From assembly GCF_021462285.1 (NCBI RefSeq), contig NZ_CP082787.1, positions 2,728,001 to 2,792,000 on the forward strand: a DNA stretch of 64,000 nucleotides, in the 5' to 3' direction. This document shows, piece by piece, positions 18,814-30,384 of this stretch. Position numbers and translations under genes: made by a program. Numbering within the stretch: the first letter of the stretch is position 1; each line of letters begins with the position of its first letter. Below the pieces are notes generated by a model. The model was given only the letters and a program-made list of their open reading frames with translations, was not told the DNA's origin and ran no database searches. This DNA comes from Serratia entomophila. GTDB lineage: Bacteria; Pseudomonadota; Gammaproteobacteria; Enterobacterales; Enterobacteriaceae.

Positions 18814-19827
18814 TTATTCAGCGCTCAGCATCAGCCGCAGCCTGCCGCCGTTTCCCCATACCTGGCATTGCCAGGCCGAGCAGCGCTGGCTAATTTGATT
18901 CATGTAAGTCGCCCCGAGCGTTCCGAGCGGAACCCCGTTGCTCAACTGGATCTGGTTGTCGCCGGTATTGACGTTGGCGTGCAGCCCGGCAGAAACCAGG
19001 ATAAGATTTTTATATTCGGCGTGATAATAACCCAACAGCAGCGGAAATTGCCCTTCGAGCTTCCCTTGGCGCAATAAATGATTAACTTGCTTTAACAATG
19101 CGGACATTTGCGGGAGCCGGTGGCGCTGATTCGCCAAATGGTCCTGCAGCAAGCCGTTAAATAATGCGCGCAATAACAAAGCGGCTAAAACGCCATTATC
19201 GCCCGCCCGGGTAACATCCAGACAATAGAATGCCAGATCCTTGTCCGACAGCGCGGCGATATCCAGCACCAACCCCGGGTTTTCGCCGGTGGTCAGTTGG
19301 CGATAGTTAATCCGGCAATGCGCAATGCTCTGCTGCACCGGCGGCTGCAATTGCTTCAGCAGTTTGACGGCTTCCGAAGGGTTTTTACTCAACGCATCCC
19401 AATCCTGGAACAGCTCAACTTCCTCAATCGCCTGTGAGGTAAACATATTAGGATATAAACAGGCCAGCAAGGCTTCGCGCAGGCGATTCAGATCGGTCAA
19501 CGGCTTCAGCAGCACGTCCTGCACGCCAAGCCGCAACACCTTGGCGATATCGGCCATTTTGTCGGTTGCCGAAATGACCAATATAGGGATCTGCACGCCC
19601 TGCAGACGCAAATGTTCGACAAATTCGATGCCGCCCATTTCCGGCATGGCGAGATCGCACAGGATCAGATCGGGCCGCACCTCGTCCACCGCACTCAGCG
19701 CCTGCAAACCATTGTTCGCCTCACTGGTCTCCGCGCCCAACGATTTCAAATAGCCGACAAGCACAGAACGAAAAACCTGTTCGTCCTCAACGATCAATAT
19801 GCGCTTGTGAGTCAGTGGTAATGCCAT
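18814..19827 (-). CDS. rssB: Response regulator RssB, adaptor for RpoS degradation
   Basis: Delivers the stationary-phase sigma factor RpoS to the ClpXP protease. The ATG at 19827 gives 337 residues starting MALPLTHKRILIVEDEQVF, the same length as E. coli RssB; an earlier ATG at 19851 is possible. The receiver domain has the phosphoacceptor D58 in LILCDLAMP. The C-terminal domain is a degenerate PP2C-like phosphatase fold. It lies downstream of rssA, as in E. coli. Confidence 0.95.
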   Translation of the reverse strand: MALPLTHKRILIVEDEQVFRSVLVGYLKSLGAETSEANNGLQALSAVDEVRPDLILCDLAMPEMGGIEFVEHLRLQGVQIPILVISATDKMADIAKVLRLGVQDVLLKPLTDLNRLREALLACLYPNMFTSQAIEEVELFQDWDALSKNPSEAVKLLKQLQPPVQQSIAHCRINYRQLTTGENPGLVLDIAALSDKDLAFYCLDVTRAGDNGVLAALLLRALFNGLLQDHLANQRHRLPQMSALLKQVNHLLRQGKLEGQFPLLLGYYHAEYKNLILVSAGLHANVNTGDNQIQLSNGVPLGTLGATYMNQISQRCSAWQCQVWGNGGRLRLMLSAE

Positions 19828-19931
19828 CAGCCGAGCCTCGTCCCTTTTCATAGTCTAATAGTGGCTCAAAAAGGTCACTTATGCCTGCCTGAAACACCCC
19901 GACCGCACATTTTCCGCCAGTGAACCGATAA

Positions 19932-20834
19932 CTATCTATTTTTTATCAACGGCAGCAGCCGATCCAGCTGTTTTTCCACCGCCAGTTGCCCCGCTGCTAT
20001 CGCCTCATCGGCGCGGTGAAAATCCAGCGTCGAGATTTGCGGGCAGTAAGGCTGTATCAGCACGTCCGGCGGATCGCTCGCCATGCGATTGCGTTTCAGC
20101 CGATTCTCCAATACCTGGATCGACGTCCCCATGATTTCCATCGCCGTCGGCGTCGCATTGGCCTTTCTCAACGACATTTTGCCAATGCGCTCCCGCAGCC
20201 GCCCGCGCCAGCTGTTTGCCGGAGGCTCCTGCGTCCCGGCGGCATCGCTGCGCACCGAGAACAAATCCTGCTGCATCAAATGCGCATCGTGCTGCAAATC
20301 AACGGCGATCACGATATCCGCCCCCAGCGCGCGGGTGAGTGAAATCGGCACCGGATTGACTACTGCGCCATCCACCAGCCAATAGCCGTCGAACCACACC
20401 GGCGCGAGCAGGCCCGGCATGCTGCATGACGCGCGCACCGCCTGATGTATGTCCCCTTTGGTCAGCCACAGCTCGCGGCCGGTGCTGAGGTTGGTCGTCA
20501 CGGCGCCGAATTTCAGCGAACACTCGTCTATGTCATTAATCTTCAGCAATTGGCCTACCGCATTGAACACTCGCTCACCGCGCAACAGGCCGCCCCGCTG
20601 CCAGGAGAGATCCATCAGGCGGATCACGTCCCAGTAGCTGAACGATCGCACCCATTGCTCCATCGCCGGCAAGCGATGGCTGGCGAAGACGGCCCCCACC
20701 AATGCGCCTACCGAACAGCCGGCAACAATATCGACCTCAATGCCCAACTTCTTTAGCGCATTGATCACGCCGATGTGGGCCCAGCCTTTGGCCGAGCCAG
20801 CCCCTAACGCCAGTCCAATTTTAATCTGCCGCAT
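19932..20834 (-). CDS. rssA: Patatin-like phospholipase RssA
   Basis: Predicted serine acyl hydrolase of the patatin family; physiological substrate unknown. The 300 residues carry the oxyanion motif GAGSAKGWAHIGV near the N-terminus, the nucleophile elbow GCSVGALVG and the catalytic-dyad aspartate in LVDGAVVNPVP, so the active site looks intact. It is cotranscribed with rssB in E. coli and is placed the same way here, but no direct role in RpoS turnover is known. Confidence 0.93.
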   Translation of the reverse strand: MRQIKIGLALGAGSAKGWAHIGVINALKKLGIEVDIVAGCSVGALVGAVFASHRLPAMEQWVRSFSYWDVIRLMDLSWQRGGLLRGERVFNAVGQLLKINDIDECSLKFGAVTTNLSTGRELWLTKGDIHQAVRASCSMPGLLAPVWFDGYWLVDGAVVNPVPISLTRALGADIVIAVDLQHDAHLMQQDLFSVRSDAAGTQEPPANSWRGRLRERIGKMSLRKANATPTAMEIMGTSIQVLENRLKRNRMASDPPDVLIQPYCPQISTLDFHRADEAIAAGQLAVEKQLDRLLPLIKNR

Positions 20835-20957
20835 AGCGCCCGTCCTTATCCGGTGAATTGTTTATCCCCTGGTCTCAGGGTAGATTGTCACCAGCGAATG
20901 ATGTTAGGTAACATATGCGCTAAATTCACTTTCTGCACCGCCTTCCCAGGAGTTATT

Positions 20958-21419
20958 TTGCTCGAATCATGCCCATGCGGCAGCGAACTGGACTATCACG
21001 CATGCTGCGGCCCCTATATCGCCGGCAGCCAAATAGCGCCGACGCCCGGTAAACTGATGCGTTCCCGTTTCAGCGCCTACGTGAAACGGGACGTCGACTA
21101 CCTGATCGCCACCTGGCACCCTGACTGCCACGCCAGCGAATGGCGCAGCGCGATCGACGACAGCTTTAAAGACACCGAATGGCTGGGCCTGACCGTGGTG
21201 GATGAACAGGCCGGCGCCAGCGCCGACGAAGGGTTTGTTGAATTTATCGCTCGCTTCGTCGACGGCAGTGGCCAACCCCAGGCCATGCATGAGCGTTCCC
21301 GCTTTCTTCGCCTTGAACAACGCTGGTATTATATCGACGGCACTAAGCCGCAGCCCGGCAGAAACGCCATTTGCCCCTGCGGCTCAGGGAAAAAATATAA
21401 GAAGTGCTGCGGGCGCTAG
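20958..21419 (+). CDS. ychJ: UPF0225 family protein YchJ with two SEC-C motifs
   Basis: Small zinc-binding protein of unknown function. I place the start at the TTG at 20958, giving 153 residues that begin LESCPCGSELDYHACC. That matches E. coli YchJ (152 residues) and sits 6 nt after AGGAG; the upstream ATG frame to 20853 would add 35 residues with no family match. SEC-C motifs (CPCGS...CC, and CPCGSGKKYKKCCG) cap both ends of a central NTF2-like domain. It lies between rssA and purU, as in E. coli. Confidence 0.9.
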   Translation: MLESCPCGSELDYHACCGPYIAGSQIAPTPGKLMRSRFSAYVKRDVDYLIATWHPDCHASEWRSAIDDSFKDTEWLGLTVVDEQAGASADEGFVEFIARFVDGSGQPQAMHERSRFLRLEQRWYYIDGTKPQPGRNAICPCGSGKKYKKCCGR

Positions 21420-21487
21420 CCGGCCGGCCCTTAACATCCACGCCTGCGCAGACAGGACGTTCAGTATCAGACAGGATCCTCACGCCA

Positions 21488-22336
<849 letters not shown>

Positions 22337-22423
22337 TTGTTCAATAAAACGGTGCATTTCGTTCAGGGATGCACCGCCACGAATAAAAAAACGGCAAACG
22401 ATTCATTTTCTTCATTTCAATAC

Positions 22424-22451
22424 TTTACACGCGCGCTTCATTTGATATGAT
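22424..22451 (+). promoter_or_regulatory. Promoter of the tRNA-Tyr operon
   Basis: TTTACA (22424-22429) and TATGAT (22446-22451) are 16 bp apart and are followed by a GC-rich discriminator (GCGCCCCGC), the signature of a stringently controlled stable-RNA promoter. The elements closely resemble the E. coli tyrT promoter. Confidence 0.85.
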
Positions 22452-22494
22452 GCGCCCCGCTTACCGAGACAGCGGTTTCGCAAGCAAGGCCAGT

Positions 22495-22579
<85 letters not shown>

Positions 22580-22620
22580 TCTTTCTTCGCTGATGCGCGC
22601 TTGGTTAAAGCAAAGCAGAA

Positions 22621-22700
22621 AGGGAAGGATAACGCGCTTTGGCGCGGCCCAAAGGGTGAGGAACGAAGTGACGAATAATCCTTCCCCCACCACCATCTTC
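22621..22700 (+). repeat. tRNA-Tyr tail repeat, unit A
   Basis: The last 18-20 nt of tRNA-Tyr (ATCCTTCCCCCACCACCA) recur here without the rest of the tRNA. They are preceded by AACGCGCTTTGGCGCGGCCC and a GA-rich stretch. GGGAAGGAT (22622-22630) is complementary to ATCCTTCCC (22678-22686), so the unit folds into a stem of about 65 nt. It resembles in concept the rtT repeats of the E. coli tyrT operon. Confidence 0.7.
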
Positions 22701-22790
22701 TCTCCGCCAGGAGTGGAGGCGCAGTAAAGAAACCGGCCAGGTTTCTCCCGGATCAAACCGGACTAAAATTTGTAAATCCATGAATACCAT

Positions 22791-22875
<85 letters not shown>

Positions 22876-22930
22876 TCTTCGAATAAACTCCCATAAATTA
22901 AATCAAACCTTAAGCATCCATATTGCTCCG

Positions 22931-23053
22931 TACAGGGGAAGGATGAGAAGCTTCGACAAGGTTCGAGTCTCACGCAGTGAGACAACGCGCTTCAGCGCGG
23001 CCCGCAGGGCGAGTCGCGCAGCGACGAGTCATCCTTCCCCCACCACCATCTTC
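22931..23053 (+). repeat. tRNA-Tyr tail repeat, unit B
   Basis: A diverged second copy of unit A: AACGCGCTTCAGCGCGGCCC, a CGA-rich stretch, then ATCCTTCCCCCACCACCA and ATCTTCGAATAAAC, which also follows tRNA copy 2. GGGGAAGGAT (22935-22944) pairs with ATCCTTCCCC (23031-23040), giving a stem-loop of just over 100 nt. No gene is found between here and 23192. Confidence 0.7.
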
Positions 23054-23192
23054 GAATAAACTTCCCTGAATTAATCAATCCGCTCCTCATAAATACTCAA
23101 TTTTCTTTATCATTGCACAAAGCCGTAACTTGAACTCCGGCCGACAATTCGCTATACCACTGGCTTCTTTAATGCAGTAAGGAAAAAAGTGC

Positions 23193-23765
23193 ATGCGTAA
23201 CAACATCTGCGTTTTTTGTGGCGCCAGCGAAGGCGTTAACCCTGCTTATGCCGATCACGCCCGTCTGCTGGGCCAGACCCTCGCCGCTCAGGGCCGGCGC
23301 CTGATCTATGGCGGCGGTAAAAAAGGCCTGATGGGGATCGTCGCCGATGCGGTGCTGGCGGCCGGCGGCGAGGCCGTAGGCATCATCCCTGAAAGGCTGG
23401 TTGAAGCGGAAACGGCACACCGGGGGTTGACCGAGCTGGAGGTCGTTCCCGACATGCACACCCGCAAGGCCCGCATGGCGGCGCTGGCGGACGGGTTTAT
23501 TGCCCTGCCGGGCGGTATCGGCACGCTGGAGGAGCTGTTCGAAATCTGGACCTGGGGGCAAATTGGCTATCACAGCAAGCCGGTCGGGCTATTGAACGTC
23601 AACGACTTCTACCGGCCGCTGAACAATTTCCTTGAGCACGTCGCCGATCAGGGGTTCATGCGTCACGATTATCTGGGCACCATGCATATTAGTGAGTCCG
23701 CACAAACGCTGCTGCAACAGTTTGACGATTACCAACCCAAAAATTACGATCGCTGGGCAAAATAA
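23193..23765 (+). CDS. LOG-family nucleoside 5'-monophosphate phosphoribohydrolase
   Basis: Rossmann-fold protein of the Lonely Guy (LOG) family, whose members release the base from nucleoside monophosphates such as cytokinin ribotides. The 190 residues carry the signature [12 protein letters not shown] and the N-terminal FCGASEG and GGGKKGLMG. Bacterial members are often mis-annotated as lysine decarboxylases. The substrate here is not known. It stands alone between the tRNA operon and xthA. Confidence 0.87.
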   Translation: MRNNICVFCGASEGVNPAYADHARLLGQTLAAQGRRLIYGGGKKGLMGIVADAVLAAGGEAVGIIPERLVEAETAHRGLTELEVVPDMHTRKARMAALADGFIALPGGIGTLEELFEIWTWGQIGYHSKPVGLLNVNDFYRPLNNFLEHVADQGFMRHDYLGTMHISESAQTLLQQFDDYQPKNYDRWAK

Positions 23766-23865
23766 TCCGGCCTGCAGCCAGCGGCACAGCCGCTGCCTGC
23801 GTTACATTTCCTGCCAAACTCTGCTACTATCTCAACACATTTTTCTTGTGAAAACGGCACCGCTC

Positions 23866-24672
23866 ATGAAGTTTGTCTCTTTTAATATCAATGGACTGCG
23901 TGCGCGTCCGCATCAGCTGGCGGCAATTATCGAACAGCACCAGCCCGACGTTATCGGCCTGCAGGAAACCAAGGTCCACGACGACATGTTCCCGCTCGAA
24001 GACGTCAGCCAATATGGTTATCACGTGTTCTATCACGGGCAAAAAGGCCACTACGGCGTCGCCTTGCTGACCAAAGAGCAACCTCTGGCGGTGCGCCGCG
24101 GCTTCCCGACTGACGATGAAGACGCACAGCGCCGCATCATCATGGCCGATCTGGCGACCCCACAGGGCACGCTGACGGTGATCAACGGCTATTTCCCGCA
24201 GGGCGAAAGCCGCGACCACCCGATCAAATTCCCGGCCAAGACGCGCTTCTACCAGGATTTGCAGGCTTATCTGGAACAACAGATGTCGGTAGAGTCGCCG
24301 GTATTGATCATGGGCGACATGAACATCAGCCACAGCGATTTTGATATCGGCATTGGTGAAGAAAGCCGCAAGCGCTGGCTGCGCACCGGTAAATGTTCCT
24401 TCCTGCCGGAAGAGCGCGAATGGATGGATCGCCTGCTGAACTGGGGCCTGGTGGATACCTACCGCCACGCCAACCCGGCGCGCAACGACCAGTTCTCGTG
24501 GTTCGACTATCGCTCCAAAGGGTTCGACGACAACCGCGGGCTGCGTATCGATCTGCTGTTGGCCAGCGCGCCGCTGGCGGCGCGTTGCACCGCGACCGGC
24601 ATCGATTACCAGATCCGCGGCATGGAAAAACCGTCCGACCACGCACCGGTTTGGGCCGAGTTTTCGCTGTAA
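23866..24672 (+). CDS. xthA: Exodeoxyribonuclease III
   Basis: Main AP endonuclease and 3' repair exonuclease of base-excision repair. The ATG at 23866 gives 268 residues, exactly the E. coli length, starting [14 protein letters not shown]; the longer frame from 23632 lies within the previous gene. The metal ligands and catalytic residues of the exonuclease/endonuclease/phosphatase fold are visible in [24 protein letters not shown] and the C-terminal [11 protein letters not shown] clear terminator follows. Confidence 0.97.
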   Translation: MKFVSFNINGLRARPHQLAAIIEQHQPDVIGLQETKVHDDMFPLEDVSQYGYHVFYHGQKGHYGVALLTKEQPLAVRRGFPTDDEDAQRRIIMADLATPQGTLTVINGYFPQGESRDHPIKFPAKTRFYQDLQAYLEQQMSVESPVLIMGDMNISHSDFDIGIGEESRKRWLRTGKCSFLPEEREWMDRLLNWGLVDTYRHANPARNDQFSWFDYRSKGFDDNRGLRIDLLLASAPLAARCTATGIDYQIRGMEKPSDHAPVWAEFSL

Positions 24673-24682
24673 TGCATTCAGG

Positions 24683-24704
24683 CCCCGGCAAACGCCGGGG
24701 TTTT
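24683..24704 (+). terminator. xthA terminator
   Basis: CCCCGGC-AAAC-GCCGGGG followed by TTTTATTTT, beginning 10 nt after the xthA stop and ending just before nudG. Confidence 0.85.
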
Positions 24705-24718
24705 ATTTTGTGGTGCCA

Positions 24719-25120
24719 ATGAAAATCATCGATGTTGTAGCCGCCATTATTGAAAAAGACGGCAAAATTTTGCTGGCGCAGCGCGGCGCCGGCGGCGATC
24801 AGGCCGGCCGATGGGAGTTTCCGGGCGGCAAGGTTGAAGCGGGTGAAAGCCAGACACAGGCGCTGGCGCGTGAACTGGATGAAGAGTTAGGCATTCAGGC
24901 CAGCGTGGGCAGTTACGTCGCCAGCAACCCATGGCAGCAAGCCGAGCGCACCATCCGGCTGCACGCCTGGCGCGTAGGCGCATTCAGCGGCGAACTGCAG
25001 CTGCGCTGCCATGCGGAATTCGTCTGGGTGACGCCGCAGCAGGCGCAGCACTACGATCTGGCGCCGGCGGATATTCCCCTGCTGGACGCCTATATTGCCG
25101 CTCAGCGCTCAGCGCGCTGA
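24719..25120 (+). CDS. nudG: Pyrimidine (deoxy)nucleoside triphosphate pyrophosphohydrolase NudG
   Basis: Nudix hydrolase acting on CTP, dCTP and oxidised or methylated pyrimidine nucleotides. The ATG at 24719 gives 133 residues (E. coli 135) starting MKIIDVVAAIIEKDGKILLAQR. The Nudix box GGKVEAGESQTQALARELDEELG is complete. It follows xthA and converges on ynjH; E. coli also has nudG next to ynjH. Confidence 0.92.
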   Translation: MKIIDVVAAIIEKDGKILLAQRGAGGDQAGRWEFPGGKVEAGESQTQALARELDEELGIQASVGSYVASNPWQQAERTIRLHAWRVGAFSGELQLRCHAEFVWVTPQQAQHYDLAPADIPLLDAYIAAQRSAR

Positions 25121-25141
25121 GTTCCGGCGCAGGTTACGCCG

Positions 25142-25432
25142 TCACTTTTTCAGGCGTACCCAAATCAACGGATTGGTGCCGACCAGGTTATGGTCCCGCA
25201 CGCACTGCAGCACCTCCCCCTCGATTTTAAGCACCGCCCCTTCGGAATAATTCTGATTCTGATAAATGCAGCAGCGGCTGCAGGGTTGAGCTGCCGGCTG
25301 TGCAGCGGCGTTTTTCGCCGTCCCCCAGATCTCGGGGGAAACCGGCAACACCACATCCACGCTCCCGCTGGCGCCCACGGTGCCTGAAAACAACCCAACT
25401 CCCGCCGCCAATATCAGTAATCGCAGTTTCAT
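25142..25432 (-). CDS. ynjH: DUF1496 family protein YnjH
   Basis: Small exported protein of unknown function. The 96 residues have a signal peptide ending near TVGASG, then a conserved cysteine-rich core ([20 protein letters not shown] ... LQC) that identifies the DUF1496 family. Its ATG overlaps the topB stop by 4 nt. Neighbours nudG and topB/selD match the E. coli region. Confidence 0.88.
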   Translation of the reverse strand: MKLRLLILAAGVGLFSGTVGASGSVDVVLPVSPEIWGTAKNAAAQPAAQPCSRCCIYQNQNYSEGAVLKIEGEVLQCVRDHNLVGTNPLIWVRLKK

Positions 25433-27354
25433 TCACTCTTCTCCTGCGCCTTGCCGGCGCTCTTCCTGCGCTTTTTGCCGCCAGCTGAAGGCGGCGGCGG
25501 CAAACCACGAAACGCCATACTCGCCCGGCTCTGCTTGGCCTGATAAATCAGTTCCTGCAAAGTGCCAACCAGCGGCTGCATAAAGTCCTGATAACGGCAG
25601 GATTTCTCACTGATTTGCGTCAGCGTGGCCTCCCAGTTCGCCGTCATGTCAGGACGCGCGGCAAGGTCCGGCAACGAGTGGATCAACGCGCGGCCGGTCT
25701 CGCTGGAGTGAATATAGCGCCCCTTCTTGTAAAGAAACGCACGCTTGAACAGCAGCTCGATGATCCCCGCTCGCGTGGCTTCCGTTCCTAAACCATCGGT
25801 CGCCCGCAGGATTTTCTTTAACGCTTTATCTTGAACGAAACGCGCAATACCGGTCATTGCCGACAGCAAACTGGCGTCGGTGAACGGCCGCGGCGGCTGC
25901 GTCTGGCGCTCAACCACCTCGCCCCGCTCGCACAGCAGTTCGTCATCCTTCGCCACCACCGGCAACGGCGCGCCTTCGTTCTCTTCGTCGCGCTCCTTGC
26001 TGCCCAACAAGGTGCGCCAGCCGGCCTCGGCCAGAAAACGCGCTTTGGCGATGAATTTGCCGCCGGCGATGTCCAGCTCAATGACGCATTTGCGGAACAT
26101 CGCATCCGGGCAAAACTGCATCAGGTATTGGCGCGCCACCAGCCCGTAAACGTTCGACTCATCCTGCGTCAGGTTAACTTTGCTGGCGCGGGCGGTGGGG
26201 ATAATGGCGTGGTGGGCATCGACCTTTTTATCGTCCCAGCAGCGGTTGCGACGATCGCTGTCGATCACCGGCTGTGGGTACATCTCCGGCTGGTGCACGC
26301 TGATGGCGTTCAGCACCGCATGTCGCCCGGCGAAATGTTCCTCCGGCAGATAGCGGCAATCGGAACGCGGATAGGTAATCAGCTTGTGGGTTTCATACAG
26401 CCGTTGGCAAACGTCCAGCACCTGCTGCGCGCTGAGGTTAAAACGCCTGGCGGCTTCTATCTGCAGCGTCGACAGCGAGAACGGCAGCGGCGCGGTATCT
26501 GATTCCCGTTTATCATTATAAGAGGTCACCAGCGCCGGCTGGCCCTCGATGCGTTTGAGCACGTGCTCCGCCAGCGGCCGGTGCAGCAAGCGGCCTTCTT
26601 CGTCCTGATACGGCTCGCAAGAGTCGCTGGGCTGCCAAAGCGCGACAAAACGCTCGTCTTTGGGCGTAACGATGTGCGCTTTGACTTCGAAAAAATCCTT
26701 CGAGACGAAGTTTTCTATTTCTTCGTCGCGCCGCACCACCAGCCCCAACACCGGCGTCTGCACCCGCCCCACCGACAGCACGCCATCGTAGCCGGCGTTG
26801 CGCCCCAACAGGGTATAAGCGCGGGTCATATTGATGCCGTACAACCAGTCAGCGCGCGAACGCGCCAGCGCCGATACGCACAGCGGGATAAAATCACGGT
26901 TGTCGCGCAGCCGCTCGACGGCGCGCTCCACCGCCTGCGGGTTGAGGTCGTTAATCAGGCAGCGGCGGACGTTCTGACGCTTTTCCGCGGTTAAATCCAG
27001 ATAGTCCAGCACCTCGTCCACCAACAGCTGCCCTTCGCGATCCGGGTCACCGGCGTGTACCACCTCATCGGCTTCGAGCAGTAGTTTTTTGATGGCGTTC
27101 AACTGCTTGCTGACCGAAGGACGCGGTTGTAGCCGCCATTTTTCCGGAATGATCGGCAGATCCGCCAACGACCAGCGTGCATAGCGGCTGTCGTAGGCAT
27201 CGGGCTGCGCCTGCTCCAGCAGGTGGCCGACGCACCAGGTCACGACATCGTTGCCCCCGCAGGCGATAAAGCCGTCACCGCGGCGGTGAGGCTTGGGAAG
27301 AACGTCGGCAATGGCGCGCGCCAAACTCGGTTTCTCGGCTATAAACAGTCGCAT
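25429..27354 (-). CDS. topB: DNA topoisomerase III
   Basis: Type IA topoisomerase that decatenates replicating DNA. The 641 residues (E. coli 653) show the N-terminal Toprim domain ([33 protein letters not shown]) and the catalytic tyrosine in [13 protein letters not shown]. The C-terminus is basic ([12 protein letters not shown]). The start ATG overlaps the mnmH stop by one base (TAATG), so translation is coupled in a selD-mnmH-topB operon. Confidence 0.97.
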   Translation of the reverse strand: MRLFIAEKPSLARAIADVLPKPHRRGDGFIACGGNDVVTWCVGHLLEQAQPDAYDSRYARWSLADLPIIPEKWRLQPRPSVSKQLNAIKKLLLEADEVVHAGDPDREGQLLVDEVLDYLDLTAEKRQNVRRCLINDLNPQAVERAVERLRDNRDFIPLCVSALARSRADWLYGINMTRAYTLLGRNAGYDGVLSVGRVQTPVLGLVVRRDEEIENFVSKDFFEVKAHIVTPKDERFVALWQPSDSCEPYQDEEGRLLHRPLAEHVLKRIEGQPALVTSYNDKRESDTAPLPFSLSTLQIEAARRFNLSAQQVLDVCQRLYETHKLITYPRSDCRYLPEEHFAGRHAVLNAISVHQPEMYPQPVIDSDRRNRCWDDKKVDAHHAIIPTARASKVNLTQDESNVYGLVARQYLMQFCPDAMFRKCVIELDIAGGKFIAKARFLAEAGWRTLLGSKERDEENEGAPLPVVAKDDELLCERGEVVERQTQPPRPFTDASLLSAMTGIARFVQDKALKKILRATDGLGTEATRAGIIELLFKRAFLYKKGRYIHSSETGRALIHSLPDLAARPDMTANWEATLTQISEKSCRYQDFMQPLVGTLQELIYQAKQSRASMAFRGLPPPPSAGGKKRRKSAGKAQEKSE

Positions 27355-28472
27355 TATTCACCGTTTTTATGGCTGTACGTCATCAGGAATTCTCTTACTT
27401 CAGCATAATTCCCGCGGAACGCAATCCGGCGGGATTTCTTTTCCAATTGGAACTGATACATCGGATCGTAGTAATGCTGCAGCAACGGCTCCAGCCATGC
27501 CCGATGCGCATCACCGCTGCCGCTGAGGCGCTGCTGCTGCAGCGCGGCCTCCAGGCGCTGCGTCAGCTGCTGGAAGCGCTCCATGCCCAGCCGGCGGCGG
27601 ATGGCGAACAGCCCCTGGTGCAAATATTCATCGTAGCGCAGCCAGCCCGCCGCCTCGCCATACGCCTGCTCGAACTGCGCGCGCATGCCGTCGATATACT
27701 CAGCCTGCAGGCGCGCCAAGCGCGTCTCGAACGGGTCGTCAATCACCGCCACCGGCGCCAGCTGCATGCCGTTGAACAGCGGCAGCGGCAGGTTGTTGCT
27801 GCCGATAATGCGCCCCTCATCCTCCAGGACCCAGCGGCGGCAGCCACCATGCTGTTTTTTCAGCAACAACACAGCCAGACGATTCTCAAAATCAATCTGT
27901 GAGCTCTGCCCGGCCAGCGTTCGGCCAAAAGATGACCCGCGATGGCGCGCCGCCCCTTCCAGATCGACGCCGTCGGCCAACGCGTTGACCAGCAGCGTTT
28001 TGCCGCTGCCGGTATTGCCGCCGACCAGCACCATCGGCAACTCGGCGCTTTGCGCCAGCGTGGTCAACAGGAAATGGCGCAGCGCCTTATAGCCGCCGGC
28101 GATGCGCGGATAGTGCACGCCGGCCTCGCGCAGCCACTGCTGCACCAGTTGCGAACGCAAACCGCCGCGGAAGCAGTAGAGATAGCCTTGCGGCCACCGC
28201 GCGCACTGTTCCAGCCAGGCCGCGGTGCGTTGCTCGCGCAGCCTGCCGTTCACCAGGCTGTGGCCCAGCGTAATCGCCGCCTGCTGCCCCTGCTGTTTAT
28301 AACAGGTGCCCACCGCCTGCCTTTCGCCGTCGTTCATCAGCGGCAGATTCAGCGCATTGGCGAATGCCCCTTGCTGAAATTCGACCGGCGCACGCAGGTC
28401 GATCAACGGGACGTCCTGCAAAAAAATACGTCGGTAATCGTCAGTGTCCGGCCTTCCCTGCACAGTGAGCAC
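27354..28472 (-). CDS. mnmH: tRNA 2-selenouridine synthase (SelU/MnmH)
   Basis: Replaces sulfur with selenium in the wobble 2-thiouridine of Lys, Glu and Gln tRNAs, using selenophosphate. The 372 residues have an N-terminal rhodanese domain with the active cysteine in [12 protein letters not shown] and a central P-loop [11 protein letters not shown]. It starts with GTG, whose first G is the last base of the selD stop (TAGTG). Its place directly after selD, the selenophosphate synthase gene, makes functional sense; in E. coli the gene (ybbB) lies elsewhere. Confidence 0.93.
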   Translation of the reverse strand: MLTVQGRPDTDDYRRIFLQDVPLIDLRAPVEFQQGAFANALNLPLMNDGERQAVGTCYKQQGQQAAITLGHSLVNGRLREQRTAAWLEQCARWPQGYLYCFRGGLRSQLVQQWLREAGVHYPRIAGGYKALRHFLLTTLAQSAELPMVLVGGNTGSGKTLLVNALADGVDLEGAARHRGSSFGRTLAGQSSQIDFENRLAVLLLKKQHGGCRRWVLEDEGRIIGSNNLPLPLFNGMQLAPVAVIDDPFETRLARLQAEYIDGMRAQFEQAYGEAAGWLRYDEYLHQGLFAIRRRLGMERFQQLTQRLEAALQQQRLSGSGDAHRAWLEPLLQHYYDPMYQFQLEKKSRRIAFRGNYAEVREFLMTYSHKNGE

Positions 28473-29515
28473 TATTCGACCTCAATTAACGGCTTATCGG
28501 CTACCGCGGCATGCAATTCGCCGATGGCGTCGAGCTGAATGCCATGGCGCGCGGCAATCGCCTGCACCTGCGCCACAGCCTCCGGCATCACCGCCAGCAG
28601 CAGGCCGCCGGAGGTTTGCGGATCGCACAGCAGCTGGCGTTGCAGGCTGGTCATTTCGCCCACCAGATGGCCGTAGCTGTCGAAGTTGCGCCCGGTACCG
28701 CCCGGCACGCAGCCTTCGGCGATGTAGGCTTCGACGCCAGGCAGCTTCGGCACCTGCTCGAACCACAGCGTCGCCTGCAGCCCGGAGCCCTGGCACACTT
28801 CGCTCAGGTGGCCCAACAGCCCGAAGCCGGTGATATCGGTCATCGCCGTCACCCCGGCCACTTCGGCGAAATCTGCGCCTGGCGCATTCAGCCGGCACAT
28901 CACTTCGGTCGCCAGCCCCTGATGCTCAGGACGCAGCTTGCTTTTCTTCTCGGCGGTGGTCAACACGCCGATCCCCAGCGGTTTGGTGAGGAACAAGGTG
29001 GCTCCGGCCTGCGCCGCGCTGTTTTTCTTGACCCGCTCGGTATTGACCACGCCGGTGACCGCCAGGCCGAAGATCGGCTCGGGCGCGTCGATAGAGTGCC
29101 CGCCAGCCAGCGCGATGCCCGCCTGCTGGCAGGCGAAACGCCCGCCGTCGATCACCTGTTGCGCCACCTCCGGCGGCAGCGTGGCAATTGGCCAGCCGAG
29201 AATGGCGATGGCCATAATAGGTTTGCCGCCCATGGCGTAAACGTCGCTGATGGCATTGGTGGCGGCGATGCGGCCGAAATCGAAAGGATCGTCGACGATC
29301 GGCATAAAGAAGTCGGTGGTGCTGATGATGCCGACGCCGTTGCCAATATCGTACACCGCCGCGTCGTCGCGGGTTTCATTGCCCACCAGCAAGCGCGGAT
29401 CGACAAACTTTTCACGCTCGCTGTGCAGAATGGTTTCGAGAACTTTCGGTGAGATTTTGCAGCCGCAGCCAGCGCCATGGCTGTACTGGGTTAAACGGAT
29501 TGCCGGCGATGTCAT
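28472..29515 (-). CDS. selD: Selenophosphate synthase
   Basis: Makes selenophosphate from selenide and ATP for selenocysteine and selenouridine synthesis. The ATG at 29515 gives 347 residues, as in E. coli, starting [20 protein letters not shown]. The catalytic position is cysteine, not selenocysteine (GAGCGCK), so no SECIS element is needed. [11 protein letters not shown] and [14 protein letters not shown] mark the ATP-binding region. Its stop overlaps the mnmH start by one base. The longer frame to 29545 has no family support. Confidence 0.97.
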   Translation of the reverse strand: MTSPAIRLTQYSHGAGCGCKISPKVLETILHSEREKFVDPRLLVGNETRDDAAVYDIGNGVGIISTTDFFMPIVDDPFDFGRIAATNAISDVYAMGGKPIMAIAILGWPIATLPPEVAQQVIDGGRFACQQAGIALAGGHSIDAPEPIFGLAVTGVVNTERVKKNSAAQAGATLFLTKPLGIGVLTTAEKKSKLRPEHQGLATEVMCRLNAPGADFAEVAGVTAMTDITGFGLLGHLSEVCQGSGLQATLWFEQVPKLPGVEAYIAEGCVPGGTGRNFDSYGHLVGEMTSLQRQLLCDPQTSGGLLLAVMPEAVAQVQAIAARHGIQLDAIGELHAAVADKPLIEVE

Positions 29516-29672
29516 AGTCCACTCCCTTCGATTAACGGCACTCAAGATAGCATAGGGTAGCGCTTGCCGAGGGGATTGGTAAGAGCAGGCTGCCGTTTAG
29601 CGTGCAGCTTGCTCAGAAACAAGGCAATTCTGCGGGCAGAGGCGCATTTTTACCGCCTGCCCGCCGGAGGGA

Positions 29673-30224
29673 TCAGAAGTAGCTGACGAAAGGCGTGCTG
29701 TCCGGCGCGATCACTTTGGTCGCGGCTTTCAGCTGCGGCGTGCCCAGATACAGGAAACCGACAATCTCATCCTGCTCACGGCAGCCGAAGGCTTCACGCA
29801 CCAACGGGTGTTCAGTCCAGGCGCCGGTGCGCCATATGCCGTTAAACCCCTGCGCCAGCGCCGCCATTTGCATCGCCTGCACCGCACAGCCGGCGGACAC
29901 CACCTGTTCCCAACGCGGTACCTTGGTTTCTTCGGTGCAGTGCGCCACGACGGTAATGATCAACGGAGCGCGGAACGGCGCCTTGGTGGCCTTTTCAATC
30001 GCCGCCTCGTCCATCTGATCCTGTTTCGCAGCAGCTTGTAACAATTGACTGAAACGCGCCAGACCCTGATTTTCGATCATCACGAAACGCCACGGCTGCA
30101 GCGCGCCGTGATCGGGCGCACGCAGGCCCGCGTTGATGATGTTCTGGCGCGCTTCGCCCGCCGGCGCCGGTTCCGCCAGCCGTGAGGCCGAGCGGCGATT
30201 CAGTAACAGATCCAGTGCATCCAT
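29673..30224 (-). CDS. ydjA: Nitroreductase-family protein YdjA
   Basis: Small flavin-dependent oxidoreductase, probably an FMN dimer; natural substrate unknown. The 183 residues equal E. coli YdjA in length. The FMN-binding RRSASRL near the N-terminus and [15 protein letters not shown] are visible. It lies upstream of selD in the same direction, as in E. coli. Confidence 0.92.
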   Translation of the reverse strand: MDALDLLLNRRSASRLAEPAPAGEARQNIINAGLRAPDHGALQPWRFVMIENQGLARFSQLLQAAAKQDQMDEAAIEKATKAPFRAPLIITVVAHCTEETKVPRWEQVVSAGCAVQAMQMAALAQGFNGIWRTGAWTEHPLVREAFGCREQDEIVGFLYLGTPQLKAATKVIAPDSTPFVSYF

Positions 30225-30384
30225 CGTAAACTCCTGATAACAATTTGCATTACGATCACGTTAACATAGCTCTACAGCGAGTTACAGCCTCGGCCATACT
30301 GTCTGTGAGCCACGATTTAAAGCTGACATTTCTTCGGCCGCTCATTAGGATAGCGGAACATTCTCGACTCTTGTTGGAGAGCAC

